A DNA stretch of 64,000 bases from Aquimonas sp. (GTDB taxonomy: Bacteria > Pseudomonadota > Gammaproteobacteria > Xanthomonadales > Xanthomonadaceae): assembly GCA_022241605.1 (NCBI GenBank), contig JAKOMQ010000010.1, positions 1 to 64,000 on the forward strand, given 5' to 3'. Each line of letters opens with the position of its first letter. Positions within the stretch are counted from its first letter, which is position 1. Below, piece by piece: positions 47,641 through 55,618 of this stretch. The notes below the pieces were generated by a model. That model did not search any database. It saw only the letters and a list, made by a program, of their open reading frames with translations, and was not told the DNA's origin. A program made the translations under genes and the position numbers.

Positions 47641-48465
47641 ATGCCGGGTGATCTGCACGCGGCGGCGCTGGAGGCGCTGCTGATTCAATCGCCCGAGGCG
47701 AAATGCGAGGCCGCACACTTACTGAAGCGAGGCCTCGACGCGGGCGACCTCGCGGCGGGTCACTCTGAACCTGCGCGCGAGCTGTCCGAACCCGGTCGCC
47801 CTGAGCGGCCACGGCTGGTAGCGCCGCGTGAGCTTCCGCAGCGCGGGCTGGGCAGCATCGAAGGCCGCGCGGCCTTCCTGCACGCCATTGCTCACATCGA
47901 ATTCAACGCCATCAACCTGGGCCTGGACGCGGTCTACCGCTTTCGCGGCATGCCGGCCGCGTTCTACGCCGACTGGACCACCGTGGCGGCCGACGAGGCC
48001 CGTCACTTCCGCCTGCTCACCGACCGGCTGGCTGAACTGGGAGCAGCCTACGGCGACTTCGAGGCGCACAACGGCCTGTGGGACATGGCCTGCCGCACCG
48101 CCGACGATGTGATGGTGCGCATGGCCCTGGTGCCGCGGGTGCTGGAAGCGCGCGGGCTGGACGTCACCCCCGGGATGATCCAGCGCCTGCGTCAAATCGG
48201 CGACGAGGCCTCGGCGCGGATCCTGGAGACCATCCTTGAAGAGGAAGTCGCCCACGTGGCAGCCGGCAGCCGATGGCTGGAATGGTGCTGCGAGGGGCGC
48301 GGCCTGGAACCGCAGGCGACCTTTCTGCGCCTGCTGCAGCAGCGCTGCCCGGGTGCCGTGCGTCCACCCTTCAACCACGCGGCTCGGCTAGCGGCTGGCT
48401 TCAGCGAGACGGAATTGGAGCGTCTGCACAGGACTTCGCCGATGTCTGAGATCAAAACCTCGTGA
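47641..48465 (+). CDS. DUF455 ferritin-like protein
   Basis: A 274-residue helical protein of the DUF455 family. Glu and His residues that could bind a di-iron centre occur in HAIAHIEFNAINLGLDAVYR, DEARHFRLLTDRL and EEEVAHVAAG, the pattern of ferritin-like carboxylate proteins. The biochemical role is unknown. It is almost contiguous with purF and probably co-transcribed with it. Confidence 0.82.
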   Translation: MPGDLHAAALEALLIQSPEAKCEAAHLLKRGLDAGDLAAGHSEPARELSEPGRPERPRLVAPRELPQRGLGSIEGRAAFLHAIAHIEFNAINLGLDAVYRFRGMPAAFYADWTTVAADEARHFRLLTDRLAELGAAYGDFEAHNGLWDMACRTADDVMVRMALVPRVLEARGLDVTPGMIQRLRQIGDEASARILETILEEEVAHVAAGSRWLEWCCEGRGLEPQATFLRLLQQRCPGAVRPPFNHAARLAAGFSETELERLHRTSPMSEIKTS

Positions 48466-48731
48466 AATCAATTGGTTGAAATCTGGCAGCTCGCTGCGGA
48501 TCCCGTGCTGCAAGAAATCTTGGGCCAACGTGGCCTGAACGCCTGCCGCCTTGCGTATAACAACCCAGAGGTCGTCGGTGACGGCCCTCCGTATCGTCCG
48601 ATCTCCGAATGGTCACGGCATGTTTCCTGTGGCCGAATCCTGTGCTAGCCTGTGGCGAGCAATTTGGGGGTGGTCTGACGAAACCCGCTCAGATCAACAA
48701 CTTGCAGAATAAACCTGCGAAGAGGGTGGAA

Positions 48732-49556
48732 ATGAAAACTGTAACTACGAGCATTCTGGCCGCAGCGGTGCTGATGGCCCTTCCGTATGCCTCGGCTGAG
48801 GCATGCAACAACTCCGCTTGGAACGGCAACACCAGCGCTGCCAACAGCACCACGCCGGCTGGCCCGGCCAGCGCCACCCCGCAGCGTCGCTACGGTGGGC
48901 TGTGCTCGCTGCAGGCAGCGGCCTCCGGTGGTTTCGTAACCGACAACACCCCGAGCTCCGAGGCTCTGTACCAGGCTCGCTTCTACGTGTTCACGCCGGC
49001 AGGCGGCACCGCTCAGGTGTTCCGCACCACCACCGCCAACGCCAACGGTGGGACACAGGTGTTTGCGGTCGAGTTCACCGGCACCAGCTTCACCTTCCCG
49101 GGCTCCGGCGCCGCTGCGATCACTGGTATCCAGGCTGGTCGCTGGTACGGCGTTGAAGTGACCAACAACACCACCGCCAACACCTTCGCGGCACGCGTCC
49201 GCGGCGCCGGCAACAACACCGTGCTGACCAGCAACGGCACCGCCGCTGCAGGGAGCGTAACGTCGGCCTCGCTTGGCTTCATCAGCGGCACCGCCACCGG
49301 TGCTGTCGTGGTGGACGATTTCGAGTCAACCCGCTCGGCAACTTCGATCGGGTTCCTCTGCAAGGGCGATACGAATGCGGACGGTGTTCGCACCGTGGCC
49401 GACGCTGGCCGCATTCGTAACGAATTCCTCAACCCGACTCTCGCGGCTACCACCGGTCAGCCAGACTTTAATGAAGACGGCGCGGTAACCATCGCCGATG
49501 CTGGTCTCGTTCAGACCCTGTTCCTCAGCGGGCAGGGCGCCTGCCCAACGTCGTAA
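48732..49556 (+). CDS. Secreted protein with C-terminal dockerin type I domain
   Basis: The product is 274 residues. A Sec signal peptide (about 1-22, ending ASA) is followed by a Thr/Asn/Gly-rich beta domain (about 30-210), perhaps a concanavalin/LamG-like fold (ALYQARFYVFTP; GRWYGVEVTNN). Two dockerin calcium loops follow: DTNADGVRTVAD and DFNEDGAVTIAD. Each has Asp1, Asn3, Asp5, Thr9 and Asp12, and each precedes a short helix (AGRIRNEFL; AGLVQTLFL). Dockerins bind cohesins, and the next two genes encode cohesin-like proteins. ATG 48732 has GAGGGTGGA upstream. No enzyme motif is visible. Confidence 0.8.
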   Translation: MKTVTTSILAAAVLMALPYASAEACNNSAWNGNTSAANSTTPAGPASATPQRRYGGLCSLQAAASGGFVTDNTPSSEALYQARFYVFTPAGGTAQVFRTTTANANGGTQVFAVEFTGTSFTFPGSGAAAITGIQAGRWYGVEVTNNTTANTFAARVRGAGNNTVLTSNGTAAAGSVTSASLGFISGTATGAVVVDDFESTRSATSIGFLCKGDTNADGVRTVADAGRIRNEFLNPTLAATTGQPDFNEDGAVTIADAGLVQTLFLSGQGACPTS

Positions 49557-49573
49557 ACTTCGGGAGTAGAAAA

Positions 49574-50023
49574 ATGATTAAGGTCACCAGCATTGCTGCA
49601 GCCGTTCTCGCGGTCGCATGTTCTCCCGCCGTTTTCGCCGCTGACCTCTTGGTCACTCAGGCCGACGCTTCAAACAAGTCTGGCCGCGTCAGTGTCTCAC
49701 TTGACATCGCGTCTTCGGGAGAGGTTTCGGGGTTCCAGTTCATCCTCCGGGGTGAAGGCGAAATGAAGCCAGGGTCTGTGGATACGTCCAAGTGCCTCGC
49801 TGATCTGCCCAAGGGGTTTAGCGGCGGTTGCCGTCAGAACGCAGACGGTATCTATTTCTTCGCGCTTGCCTCGAGCAAGGCAACGCTGCCCTCGGGTATT
49901 GTTTCGCTCGGCACGTTGTCGTTGCCCGCTGAGCTGGCAAAGACGCAGTTTGTGGTCGACCAGCTTGAGATGATCAACGCCGAGGCAGAGGTGATTAGTT
50001 CGTCAAATCAAGTGGTCCGGTAA
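49574..50023 (+). CDS. Small secreted cohesin-like protein
   Basis: A 149-residue exported protein with signal peptide about 1-22 (PAVFAAD). The mature part is a single beta-sandwich with the cohesin rhythm: VSVSLDIASSGEVSGFQFIL, then GIYFFALASSKATLPSGIVS and a final LGTLSLPAEL strand. Cysteines in SKCLADLP and GGCRQN could pair. It lies 17 bases after the dockerin gene. The cohesin assignment is by pattern only and needs a profile search. Confidence 0.6.
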   Translation: MIKVTSIAAAVLAVACSPAVFAADLLVTQADASNKSGRVSVSLDIASSGEVSGFQFILRGEGEMKPGSVDTSKCLADLPKGFSGGCRQNADGIYFFALASSKATLPSGIVSLGTLSLPAELAKTQFVVDQLEMINAEAEVISSSNQVVR

Positions 50024-50033
50024 AAGGATCCAA

Positions 50034-50059
50034 GACGGGCGCCTAGCATGGCGCCCGTC
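50034..50059 (+). terminator. Hairpin between the two cohesin-like genes
   Basis: GACGGGCGCC-TAGCAT-GGCGCCCGTC is a perfect ten-pair stem 11 bases after the stop at 50023, with no T run. It may cause partial termination or protect the upstream mRNA, so the third gene could be expressed at a different level. Confidence 0.5.
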
Positions 50060-50099
50060 GTCGCGAAGCCGCGTTATTTCTTGGAAACGGAGACATCAA

Positions 50100-51383
50100 A
50101 TGAAGAATCGAGTCGCATTTAGCAAGCTGGCGAGCGTTTGTCTGCTTGCGCTGGCAACCTCGCCGGCGGTGTTGGCGCAGTCATTTTCTGCGTCTAACAC
50201 GACGGCAGTGATCAACACGACTGGGCATGTCTCAACGCTGACGCTCAACACAAACGGTGTAGCCATCGGCGGAGCTCAGGTAGTTCTGAACTACAACGAT
50301 ACGCACCTGACGGCAGTTTCGGCGACATCCAGCGACCCGAACCTGACCTGTAACGTGGCGGTCGCGGGCCGAGTCAGCTGCGGTGCTTTTTCGCCAATTG
50401 CTGCGGTCACCACCGTTACCATCTCGTTCAATGTGGCTGGAACGGAGGTGGTGACACCCGGATCGGCACTGGTTTTCGACGCCGATCCGGTTACAGGCAG
50501 CACATACTTTGACCCGGGTTTCGACGGCATCACAACCGCGCTGACCAATGGCTCGGTCACGATCATCACGGCTCCGCCGGACGTCACCCTGTCTTACGCT
50601 CCCGCCGCAGGTAGCACCATCACCTTCCCGACGGGTGTCGCTCTGACCCCCCAGAACGCTTCCATCACCGTCACCGGTGGCGGCACGGTGGGTTCCGGCA
50701 CGGTCACTGGCTGTGGCATCACGGGTCCGGGCGCAGCTGCTTTCGGCACTCCTCCGGCCGACATCACTGTCGCCGCTGGCGCAACGGGCACCCTGCCGCT
50801 GACCTGCACCCTGCCGAACACCGGCGGTGCGGCCACGGCTACGTTGACCTGTACGGAAACCGACTCGGACACGCCGGCACCCGGCGCGCCGCGCACTTGG
50901 AACCTGAGCTGCCCGCAGGGCACTCCGGTACCGGGCCCCGGCTACACCTCCGCGCCGGCGCCGGGCTCGACCCTGAACTGCGACGGCACCCCCGGTGGCG
51001 CAACCACCACCAGCTTCACGGTGTCCAACAACGGTAACCCGGGCGCCGGCTCCGATCTGACCTTCACCTGCACTGCTGCAGGCGCAGGATTCAGCATCGT
51101 TTCCGGTGGCACCAGCGCTGGTCTTGCGATCGGCGCCAGTCAGTCCGTCGTCGTGGGCTGCACGCCTTCGGCTGAAGGCGCTCCCCCGGCCACCGGTACG
51201 GTCAGCTGCACCACCAACGCCGGCGTGACCCCGACCTACAACCTGAGCTCCACCGGCGTGATCGTTCCGCCGCCGGTTGCGCGCCCGGCCATCGTGCCGG
51301 CGACCTCCTACTGGTCGCAGGCTCTGCTGGTCCTGCTGTTGGCTGGCCTCGGTATGGCCTTCGTGGGCTTCCGCCGCAGCTGA
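50100..51383 (+). CDS. Surface protein with cohesin-like domain and C-terminal sorting tail
   Basis: The product is 427 residues. It has a signal peptide (about 1-26), then a cohesin-like domain (about 30-155) with GVAIGGAQVVLNYNDTHLTA and a VTTVTISFNVAG strand. Two Cys-containing Ig-like beta repeats follow (about 160-275 and 280-385). The C-terminus VPATSYWSQALLVLLLAGLG ends in FRRS, the Pro/Trp motif, helix, Arg layout of IPTL-CTERM-type sorting signals handled by exosortase/archaeosortase-like enzymes. This predicts envelope anchoring or processing. No exosortase is in the window. A strong terminator follows. Confidence 0.7.
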   Translation: MKNRVAFSKLASVCLLALATSPAVLAQSFSASNTTAVINTTGHVSTLTLNTNGVAIGGAQVVLNYNDTHLTAVSATSSDPNLTCNVAVAGRVSCGAFSPIAAVTTVTISFNVAGTEVVTPGSALVFDADPVTGSTYFDPGFDGITTALTNGSVTIITAPPDVTLSYAPAAGSTITFPTGVALTPQNASITVTGGGTVGSGTVTGCGITGPGAAAFGTPPADITVAAGATGTLPLTCTLPNTGGAATATLTCTETDSDTPAPGAPRTWNLSCPQGTPVPGPGYTSAPAPGSTLNCDGTPGGATTTSFTVSNNGNPGAGSDLTFTCTAAGAGFSIVSGGTSAGLAIGASQSVVVGCTPSAEGAPPATGTVSCTTNAGVTPTYNLSSTGVIVPPPVARPAIVPATSYWSQALLVLLLAGLGMAFVGFRRS

Positions 51384-51406
51384 TGCTTCAGCGATATGCG
51401 TGATTG

Positions 51407-51434
51407 AAAAGGGCGCCCTCGGGCGCCCTTTTCT
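51407..51434 (+). terminator. Intrinsic terminator of the cohesin/dockerin cluster
   Basis: AAAAGGGCGCCC and GGGCGCCCTTTT form a 12-pair stem with a two-base loop, followed by CTTT. It is 24 bases after the stop at 51383. Confidence 0.9.
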
Positions 51435-51560
51435 TTGGGTTTGTGCTGGCTGCGGTGAAGTGCAGCCAGCCCTTTGGTCAGTCAGCGGCCCGCGTTCAAG
51501 CTGCTGGAAGGGGTCCAAGCCGGCGCATCACGGGCGCCTGTCAAATCCACGAAGGCCTCG

Positions 51561-51738
51561 GAGCGTATGAAGAAACCCAGACGCCGTAGCGAGGGCGTCG
51601 TTCGGCGTTCGTGGAAAGGCGCGGTGCGCGAATTCGAGGGAGTTTGGCGGGTCAAATGACCGCGGAATTCGCGTAGCGGGCTGCCGGCGCGGGCGCCCAG
51701 CGGCGGCCGCAGCAGGCGCATCGTTTTTTCCAGGGCTC
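51561..51738. mobile_element. 178-base MITE, copy 3
   Basis: It has the same length as copy 1 and aligns throughout (CCAGACGCCGTAGCGAGGGC; CAGCGGCGGCCGCAGCAGGC). The ends are GAGCGTATGAAGAAA on the left and, on the reverse strand, GAGCCCTGGAAAAAACG on the right. The right flank is TCA at 51739-51741, the stop codon of the minus-strand response regulator; the left flank reads TCG. An internal pair GCGAATTC/GAATTCGCG adds a palindrome. Confidence 0.7.
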
Positions 51739-52311
51739 TCAGTCATCCTCATCGAGGGACAGGATGATGCCGCCATCTTCGGCGCGCTGGATCCGGGTGA
51801 TGCCCGGAAATTCCGATTCCAGTCGGTCAAGCTCGCTGGCGACCACGCGCGGGCTGGCGTTGGACTTCTGTTCCGCGGCGCGCGCCAGGGCCTCGCGGAT
51901 GACACGCGCCTGCACCAGCGTGCTGGCAACCAGGTTGCGCAACTCCGAGTCGTCCCACGGTTTGCACAGGAAGCGCGATACCTGGGTTTCATTGATCGAG
52001 GCCAGAATGGCATCGCGGTCGGCGTAACCCGAGAGGATCATCCGCGCGACATGTGGCTGAAGAGCGATTGCGCGAGACAGAAACTCCACGCCGCTCATTT
52101 CAGGCATTCGGTAGTCCGAGAGGATCAGGTCGAAGTCGTCCGACTCCAGCCTTTGCAGCGCCTGCTCGGCGGAGCTGAAGGTTTCCACCCGCAGGCCCTC
52201 GCCGCCGAGCATGTCAACGTTGATGAAGGACAGGCAGCGACGCAGCGCATTGAGGACATTGGGTTCATCGTCGACGAGCATGACCCGATAGACGGAAGCG
52301 ATCTCATTCAT
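51739..52311 (-). CDS. Response regulator with C-terminal extension
   Basis: A 190-residue protein. The receiver domain (about 8-130) has Asp14/Asp15 in MLVDDEPNVL, phospho-acceptor Asp at LILSDYRMPEMSG, Ser in MILSGYAD and Lys in FLCKPWDD. The CKPWDD ending is typical of RpfG/HupR-like receivers. The C-terminal 60 residues hold a helix and an acidic tail (ILSLDEDD) without a known output domain. Its start overlaps the kinase stop (ATGA), so the two are translationally coupled. Confidence 0.88.
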   Translation of the reverse strand: MNEIASVYRVMLVDDEPNVLNALRRCLSFINVDMLGGEGLRVETFSSAEQALQRLESDDFDLILSDYRMPEMSGVEFLSRAIALQPHVARMILSGYADRDAILASINETQVSRFLCKPWDDSELRNLVASTLVQARVIREALARAAEQKSNASPRVVASELDRLESEFPGITRIQRAEDGGIILSLDEDD

Positions 52312-53585
52312 AGGGTTTCAGCCTCGCTTTCAGGTTGCTTGATCGGCAGCCGGATCAGAAAAAGGGTTCCTTCGCCAGGTGTGCTGGTGACATCGATGGT
52401 TCCGTGGTGTTTCTTTACCAGGCCGTAGGAAATCGCCAGCCCTAGGCCTGTTCCCGTTCCCACGGGCTTGGTAGTGAAAAACGGATCGAAGATGCGCGGG
52501 AGCACTTCCTCTGGCATCCCGGCTCCGTCGTCGCCGATGGCCACCACCACGTGATCACCGTCCACGCTGCTGCTGACCGTGACGATGCCGCGCTCTGCGA
52601 TGGCCTGCCCTGCGTTCAACAGGATGTTCATGAACACCTGGTTGAGCTCTGAAGGAATGCATTCGATCTGCGGGATCTCGCCGAAGGTCTTGACCACCTG
52701 GGCCTTGTACTTGAGGTCGTTCCAGATGATGTTGAGCGTGCTGTCGAGGCCGCGGTGGATGTCTGCCAGCACGAATTTGTCGCGCCGGTCACTGCGCGAG
52801 AAATCCTTGAGGTCCTGCACGATCTTGCGAACGCGCTCGATGCCCTCGCGCGACTCGTCGATCAGCTGGGGCAGGTCGCCCTGCAGGAAGTCGAAATCCA
52901 GCCGCTGGCGCAGGTCATTGATCTCGCTGCGTGCTTCGATGCGCGCGGGCTGGTCGAACTGGCGTTCGTAGGTTTCAACCAGCGTCAGCAAGTGCTTGCT
53001 GTACTCCTGCAGCGTCGCGAGATTGGAGTGCACGTAGCCGATCGGGTTGTTGATTTCATGCGCCACGCCCGCTGCGAGCTGGCCGATCGAGGCCAGCTTC
53101 TCGGACTGCAGCAGCTGTTCCTGTGCGCCCTTGAGCTTGCGATAGGCGACCTCGAGCTCCGCGTTGCGCGACTGGAGTTCGGTCTTTCGCGCGTACTCAA
53201 AGCTGATGTCGCGTGCGGAAACGCCGTAGCAGCGAACCTGCCCGGCGACGCCGGCATCGCGAATCGCCTGGATCTGCAGCATCAGCACGAGCGGTCGACG
53301 CTGACCGATCGGCAGTGCCACCTCGCCGGTCCATTCGCCGCTGCTGGCCGCCATTTCAAGCGCATAGGCCGGGAGCAGGTCAGGGTGCAGTTCGTTGACG
53401 CGCTGTGCCGACACCTGACGACCGGAGCCCACCGCGATCTGCACGGTGATGGCATTCGCCGCGCGGTTCGAATACAGGATGCGAAGCTCGGAATCGACCA
53501 CAAACAGGGGATTCTGGCTGCCGTCGATGACTGCCTTGAGCAGGTGTGCGAGTTCCGTTGGGAGGTCGCTGGCTTGGGCAGACAT
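52308..53585 (-). CDS. PAS-domain sensor histidine kinase
   Basis: A 425-residue cytoplasmic kinase without membrane helices. A PAS domain (about 12-130, [20 protein letters not shown]) leads through a coiled coil to a HisKA-type domain with the phospho-histidine in [17 protein letters not shown]. The ATPase domain follows, with N box [16 protein letters not shown]1 GDDGAGMP and G2 GTGTGLGL. It should phosphorylate the regulator encoded downstream. ATG 53585 starts the PAS-bearing protein; no strong ribosome site is seen. A sigma-54-like site lies about 50 bases upstream. Confidence 0.92.
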   Translation of the reverse strand: MSAQASDLPTELAHLLKAVIDGSQNPLFVVDSELRILYSNRAANAITVQIAVGSGRQVSAQRVNELHPDLLPAYALEMAASSGEWTGEVALPIGQRRPLVLMLQIQAIRDAGVAGQVRCYGVSARDISFEYARKTELQSRNAELEVAYRKLKGAQEQLLQSEKLASIGQLAAGVAHEINNPIGYVHSNLATLQEYSKHLLTLVETYERQFDQPARIEARSEINDLRQRLDFDFLQGDLPQLIDESREGIERVRKIVQDLKDFSRSDRRDKFVLADIHRGLDSTLNIIWNDLKYKAQVVKTFGEIPQIECIPSELNQVFMNILLNAGQAIAERGIVTVSSSVDGDHVVVAIGDDGAGMPEEVLPRIFDPFFTTKPVGTGTGLGLAISYGLVKKHHGTIDVTSTPGEGTLFLIRLPIKQPESEAETL

Positions 53586-53636
53586 GCTTGGGATCCGGAT
53601 CGGGAAGTCCGAACTTTGGGATTCGCGCGCAGGGCG

Positions 53637-53652
53637 TGCAAGCACCCAGCCG
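53637..53652 (-). promoter_or_regulatory. Candidate sigma-54 promoter for the PAS kinase operon
   Basis: The minus strand reads CGGCTGGGTGCTTGCA: exact GG, 10 bases, GC spacing and a full TTGCA, with a weaker -24 half. Confidence 0.4.
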
Positions 53653-54002
53653 ACAATCCCAGCAACTCGGACACACGGACAGGGCCTGCAAGTCGCGCGC
53701 CGCAGATATCGACGGGCCTAAGGCGCGCGGGGTGTCTAACCTCGTTCGCCGATTCCCGCGACAGCGGCGGGCGCCAACGCACTGTCCCTCACAGGCGAGC
53801 AGCAAGCTGATGGGCTGCACGTATGGGGCAGGGTAGCGGCGATCGCGTTAGAGATCTGCGGCTTGCGCCGCAGCAGCCCGGATCCTGCAGCGCGGTCGGG
53901 TCAAGCGCGCGCGGAGAGGGTGTAGAAGCACGGGCCTTAACAGCGGGAAGCCCCTCAGGATCCCGGGGCTGCTGCGTCACTTCGTTGCGAAATATCGCGG
54001 GC
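53653..54002. other. Spacer without a recognised gene
   Basis: 350 bases between the kinase promoter region and the flgN stop. Frames are short and unlike coding sequence. A weak six-pair hairpin (AGCCCC/GGGGCT, 53949-53970) could end the flgM-flgN transcript. Nothing else is seen. Confidence 0.4.
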
Positions 54003-54353
54003 TCAGGCCTGTGCGAGGCTGCGGGAGATCCGCTGCATGTCGCGCGTCCCCAGGGGGTCGTAAGCGGTGGCCGGGGAGGCGGCACCCAGTGTTTGTAGCA
54101 GCCAGGAGGTCTCCTGGCGGCGCCGCTGCAGCAGGGCGCCGTTGGCGATGTGCAGCTCGGCAAGCTCGGCCAGCCGTGCCTGCAGGTTTGGGTCCGCACT
54201 GATCGCGGGCTGCTCGGCGCTCAAGGCCTCAAGCAGGCCGACCTTGTCCTGTGCAAAACGCGACAGCGCCTCGCCGTCCAGACGGATCAAGGCGTCGCGC
54301 TCTTCCTCCAACAGGGCCTGCAGGCGTTCCAGCGCGTGCAGGAGCGTGCTCAC
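54003..54353 (-). CDS. flgN: Flagellar export chaperone FlgN
   Basis: A 116-residue helical protein of the FlgN family, which keeps the hook-associated proteins FlgK and FlgL soluble and delivers them to the export gate. The heptad-rich body (LHALERLQALLEEERDALI) and the C-terminal segment with QETSWLLQTLG fit. It overlaps flgM by four bases and is transcribed after it. Confidence 0.85.
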   Translation of the reverse strand: MSTLLHALERLQALLEEERDALIRLDGEALSRFAQDKVGLLEALSAEQPAISADPNLQARLAELAELHIANGALLQRRRQETSWLLQTLGAASPATAYDPLGTRDMQRISRSLAQA

Positions 54354-54649
54354 TGCAGTGCGCCCTCGATTTCCATCAGGCGCCCCGCGATGGCGCGCGC
54401 ATCGATCGTGTAGTTGCCCGACTCTATGGCGGTGCGGAGTGCCTCCACGCGCGCTCCGTCAAAACCGGGGCTGGAGCCCGCCAGCTCGCGCGAGGCGCGC
54501 AGCTCGACGGAGTCATTGTCGAGACGCAGGGGCGCAGCGGCGCTCACGGCGCCCACCTCCTGTGTGGCGGATCCTGCCGGCCGCCGCGCCTGCGCATCCA
54601 CGCGCAGCGCGCCGGTCGAGGCGCCGATTCCGTCGATCTTGGTGTTCAT
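54350..54649 (-). CDS. flgM: Anti-sigma-28 factor FlgM
   Basis: The 99-residue negative regulator of late flagellar genes, which holds sigma-28 until it is exported through the completed hook. The C-terminal half (about 60-97, RVEALRTAIESGNYTIDARA) is the sigma-binding region, and the N-terminal half is disordered as usual. GAGGAG precedes ATG 54649. A sigma-28 promoter lies upstream, giving the expected feedback control. Confidence 0.93.
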   Translation of the reverse strand: MNTKIDGIGASTGALRVDAQARRPAGSATQEVGAVSAAAPLRLDNDSVELRASRELAGSSPGFDGARVEALRTAIESGNYTIDARAIAGRLMEIEGALQ

Positions 54650-54682
54650 GACCAGGTCTCCTCATGCCGCTTCATGCCGACC

Positions 54683-54709
54683 ATATCGGCCGCGGCGCCC
54701 GGAACTTTA
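54683..54709 (-). promoter_or_regulatory. Sigma-28 (FliA) promoter of flgM-flgN
   Basis: On the minus strand TAAAGTTC, 11 bases, GCCGATAT matches the consensus TAAAGTTT-N11-GCCGATAA at 14 of 16 positions. It lies 34 bases before the flgM start. Confidence 0.8.
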
Positions 54710-54803
54710 GCAGCGCCGCACATCGGCTGCCGCATCTGTTTGGCCAGCCCCGGCCGTTCGCCGCACCACCCCGGTGTCCGCAAGGGCATGGGGCATCGCA
54801 GGC

Positions 54804-55469
54804 TCACAGCAGCACCTCCACTTCGCCGCGTGCGTTCACCCGGCCACGCACCTGGCGACGGGTGCCGAGGTTTTCGACGCTCACCTGTTCGGCCAGACCG
54901 GCGTCGCCAAGGGCGCGCCCCTGGCTGCGTACTTCCAGACCTCCACTACGCGCCACCAAGGTGACGCGGTCGCCGCGGCGCACCAGACGCGGCGACCGCA
55001 GGTCGCCGGAGACCAGGATGCTGCCCGCCATGAGGCCACGCGCGGCCATTTGGCCGACGGCCTGTTCCGGAACGGCCAGGGCCTGGCCGGAGAGGGTACT
55101 GGTGTTGCGCTTGTCCACTTCCAGCAGGTCCGGGGTGATCGTCTGCCCCGCGGCCACCGGCCGCATCAGTACCAGCACGGGTTCGAGGCGGGTGACGCGC
55201 ACCGGAACAAACAGGCGCCAACCGCTGGCGCCGCTGCAGGCCACCTCGGCAACGCCGCGGCTGCCGACGTGGGCGCTCAAGCCCTCCGGGCAGGCGGGCA
55301 TGCGCAGACCGGGGTCCAGCGAGGCTTCGGCCCGTACGTCCGGGTTGCGAGCGGCATCCGGCGCGACCGCAGCCACCGCTGCCGCAATGATGCGGTCGAC
55401 CGGCTCGAATGCGCTCGCCACGGCGTGCACCGGCAGAAGCAGAAACAGAGTTGTGAACAGGGCGCGCAT
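54804..55469 (-). CDS. flgA: Flagellar basal body P-ring formation protein FlgA
   Basis: A 221-residue periplasmic chaperone for P-ring assembly by FlgI. A signal peptide (about 1-20, MRALFTTLFLLLPVHAVASA) precedes two SAF-type beta domains. VTLVARSGGLEVRSQGRALG and the C-terminal VRGRVNARGEVEV are conserved in the family. ATG 55469 is chosen from the signal peptide; the frame is open further upstream. The gene is divergent from cheV. Confidence 0.92.
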   Translation of the reverse strand: MRALFTTLFLLLPVHAVASAFEPVDRIIAAAVAAVAPDAARNPDVRAEASLDPGLRMPACPEGLSAHVGSRGVAEVACSGASGWRLFVPVRVTRLEPVLVLMRPVAAGQTITPDLLEVDKRNTSTLSGQALAVPEQAVGQMAARGLMAGSILVSGDLRSPRLVRRGDRVTLVARSGGLEVRSQGRALGDAGLAEQVSVENLGTRRQVRGRVNARGEVEVLL

Positions 55470-55503
55470 TTGCGGACACCGGCTGTGCTGGATATGAGTG
55501 AGT

Positions 55504-55519
55504 TGCAAGCGCCGTGCCG
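55504..55519 (-). promoter_or_regulatory. Sigma-54 promoter of flgA
   Basis: The minus strand reads CGGCACGGCGCTTGCA, matching TGGCACG-N4-TTGCA at every fixed position except the first T. The flgA start is 35 bases downstream. Confidence 0.7.
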
Positions 55520-55618
55520 CGCGTCGGGGCGGCGGCGCAGGGCGCGGCGCGGACCTTGCAAGCGCTGCCGGCCAAGCGCACGCATGCAGGGCCACGGCCG
55601 CAGGAGCCCCAGCTTCCC

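Noticed and set aside
48479..48503. Sigma-54-like site before the dockerin gene
   Set aside because: TGGCAGCTCGCTGCGG has only nine bases between GG and GC, lacks TTGC and lies 230 bases from the start.
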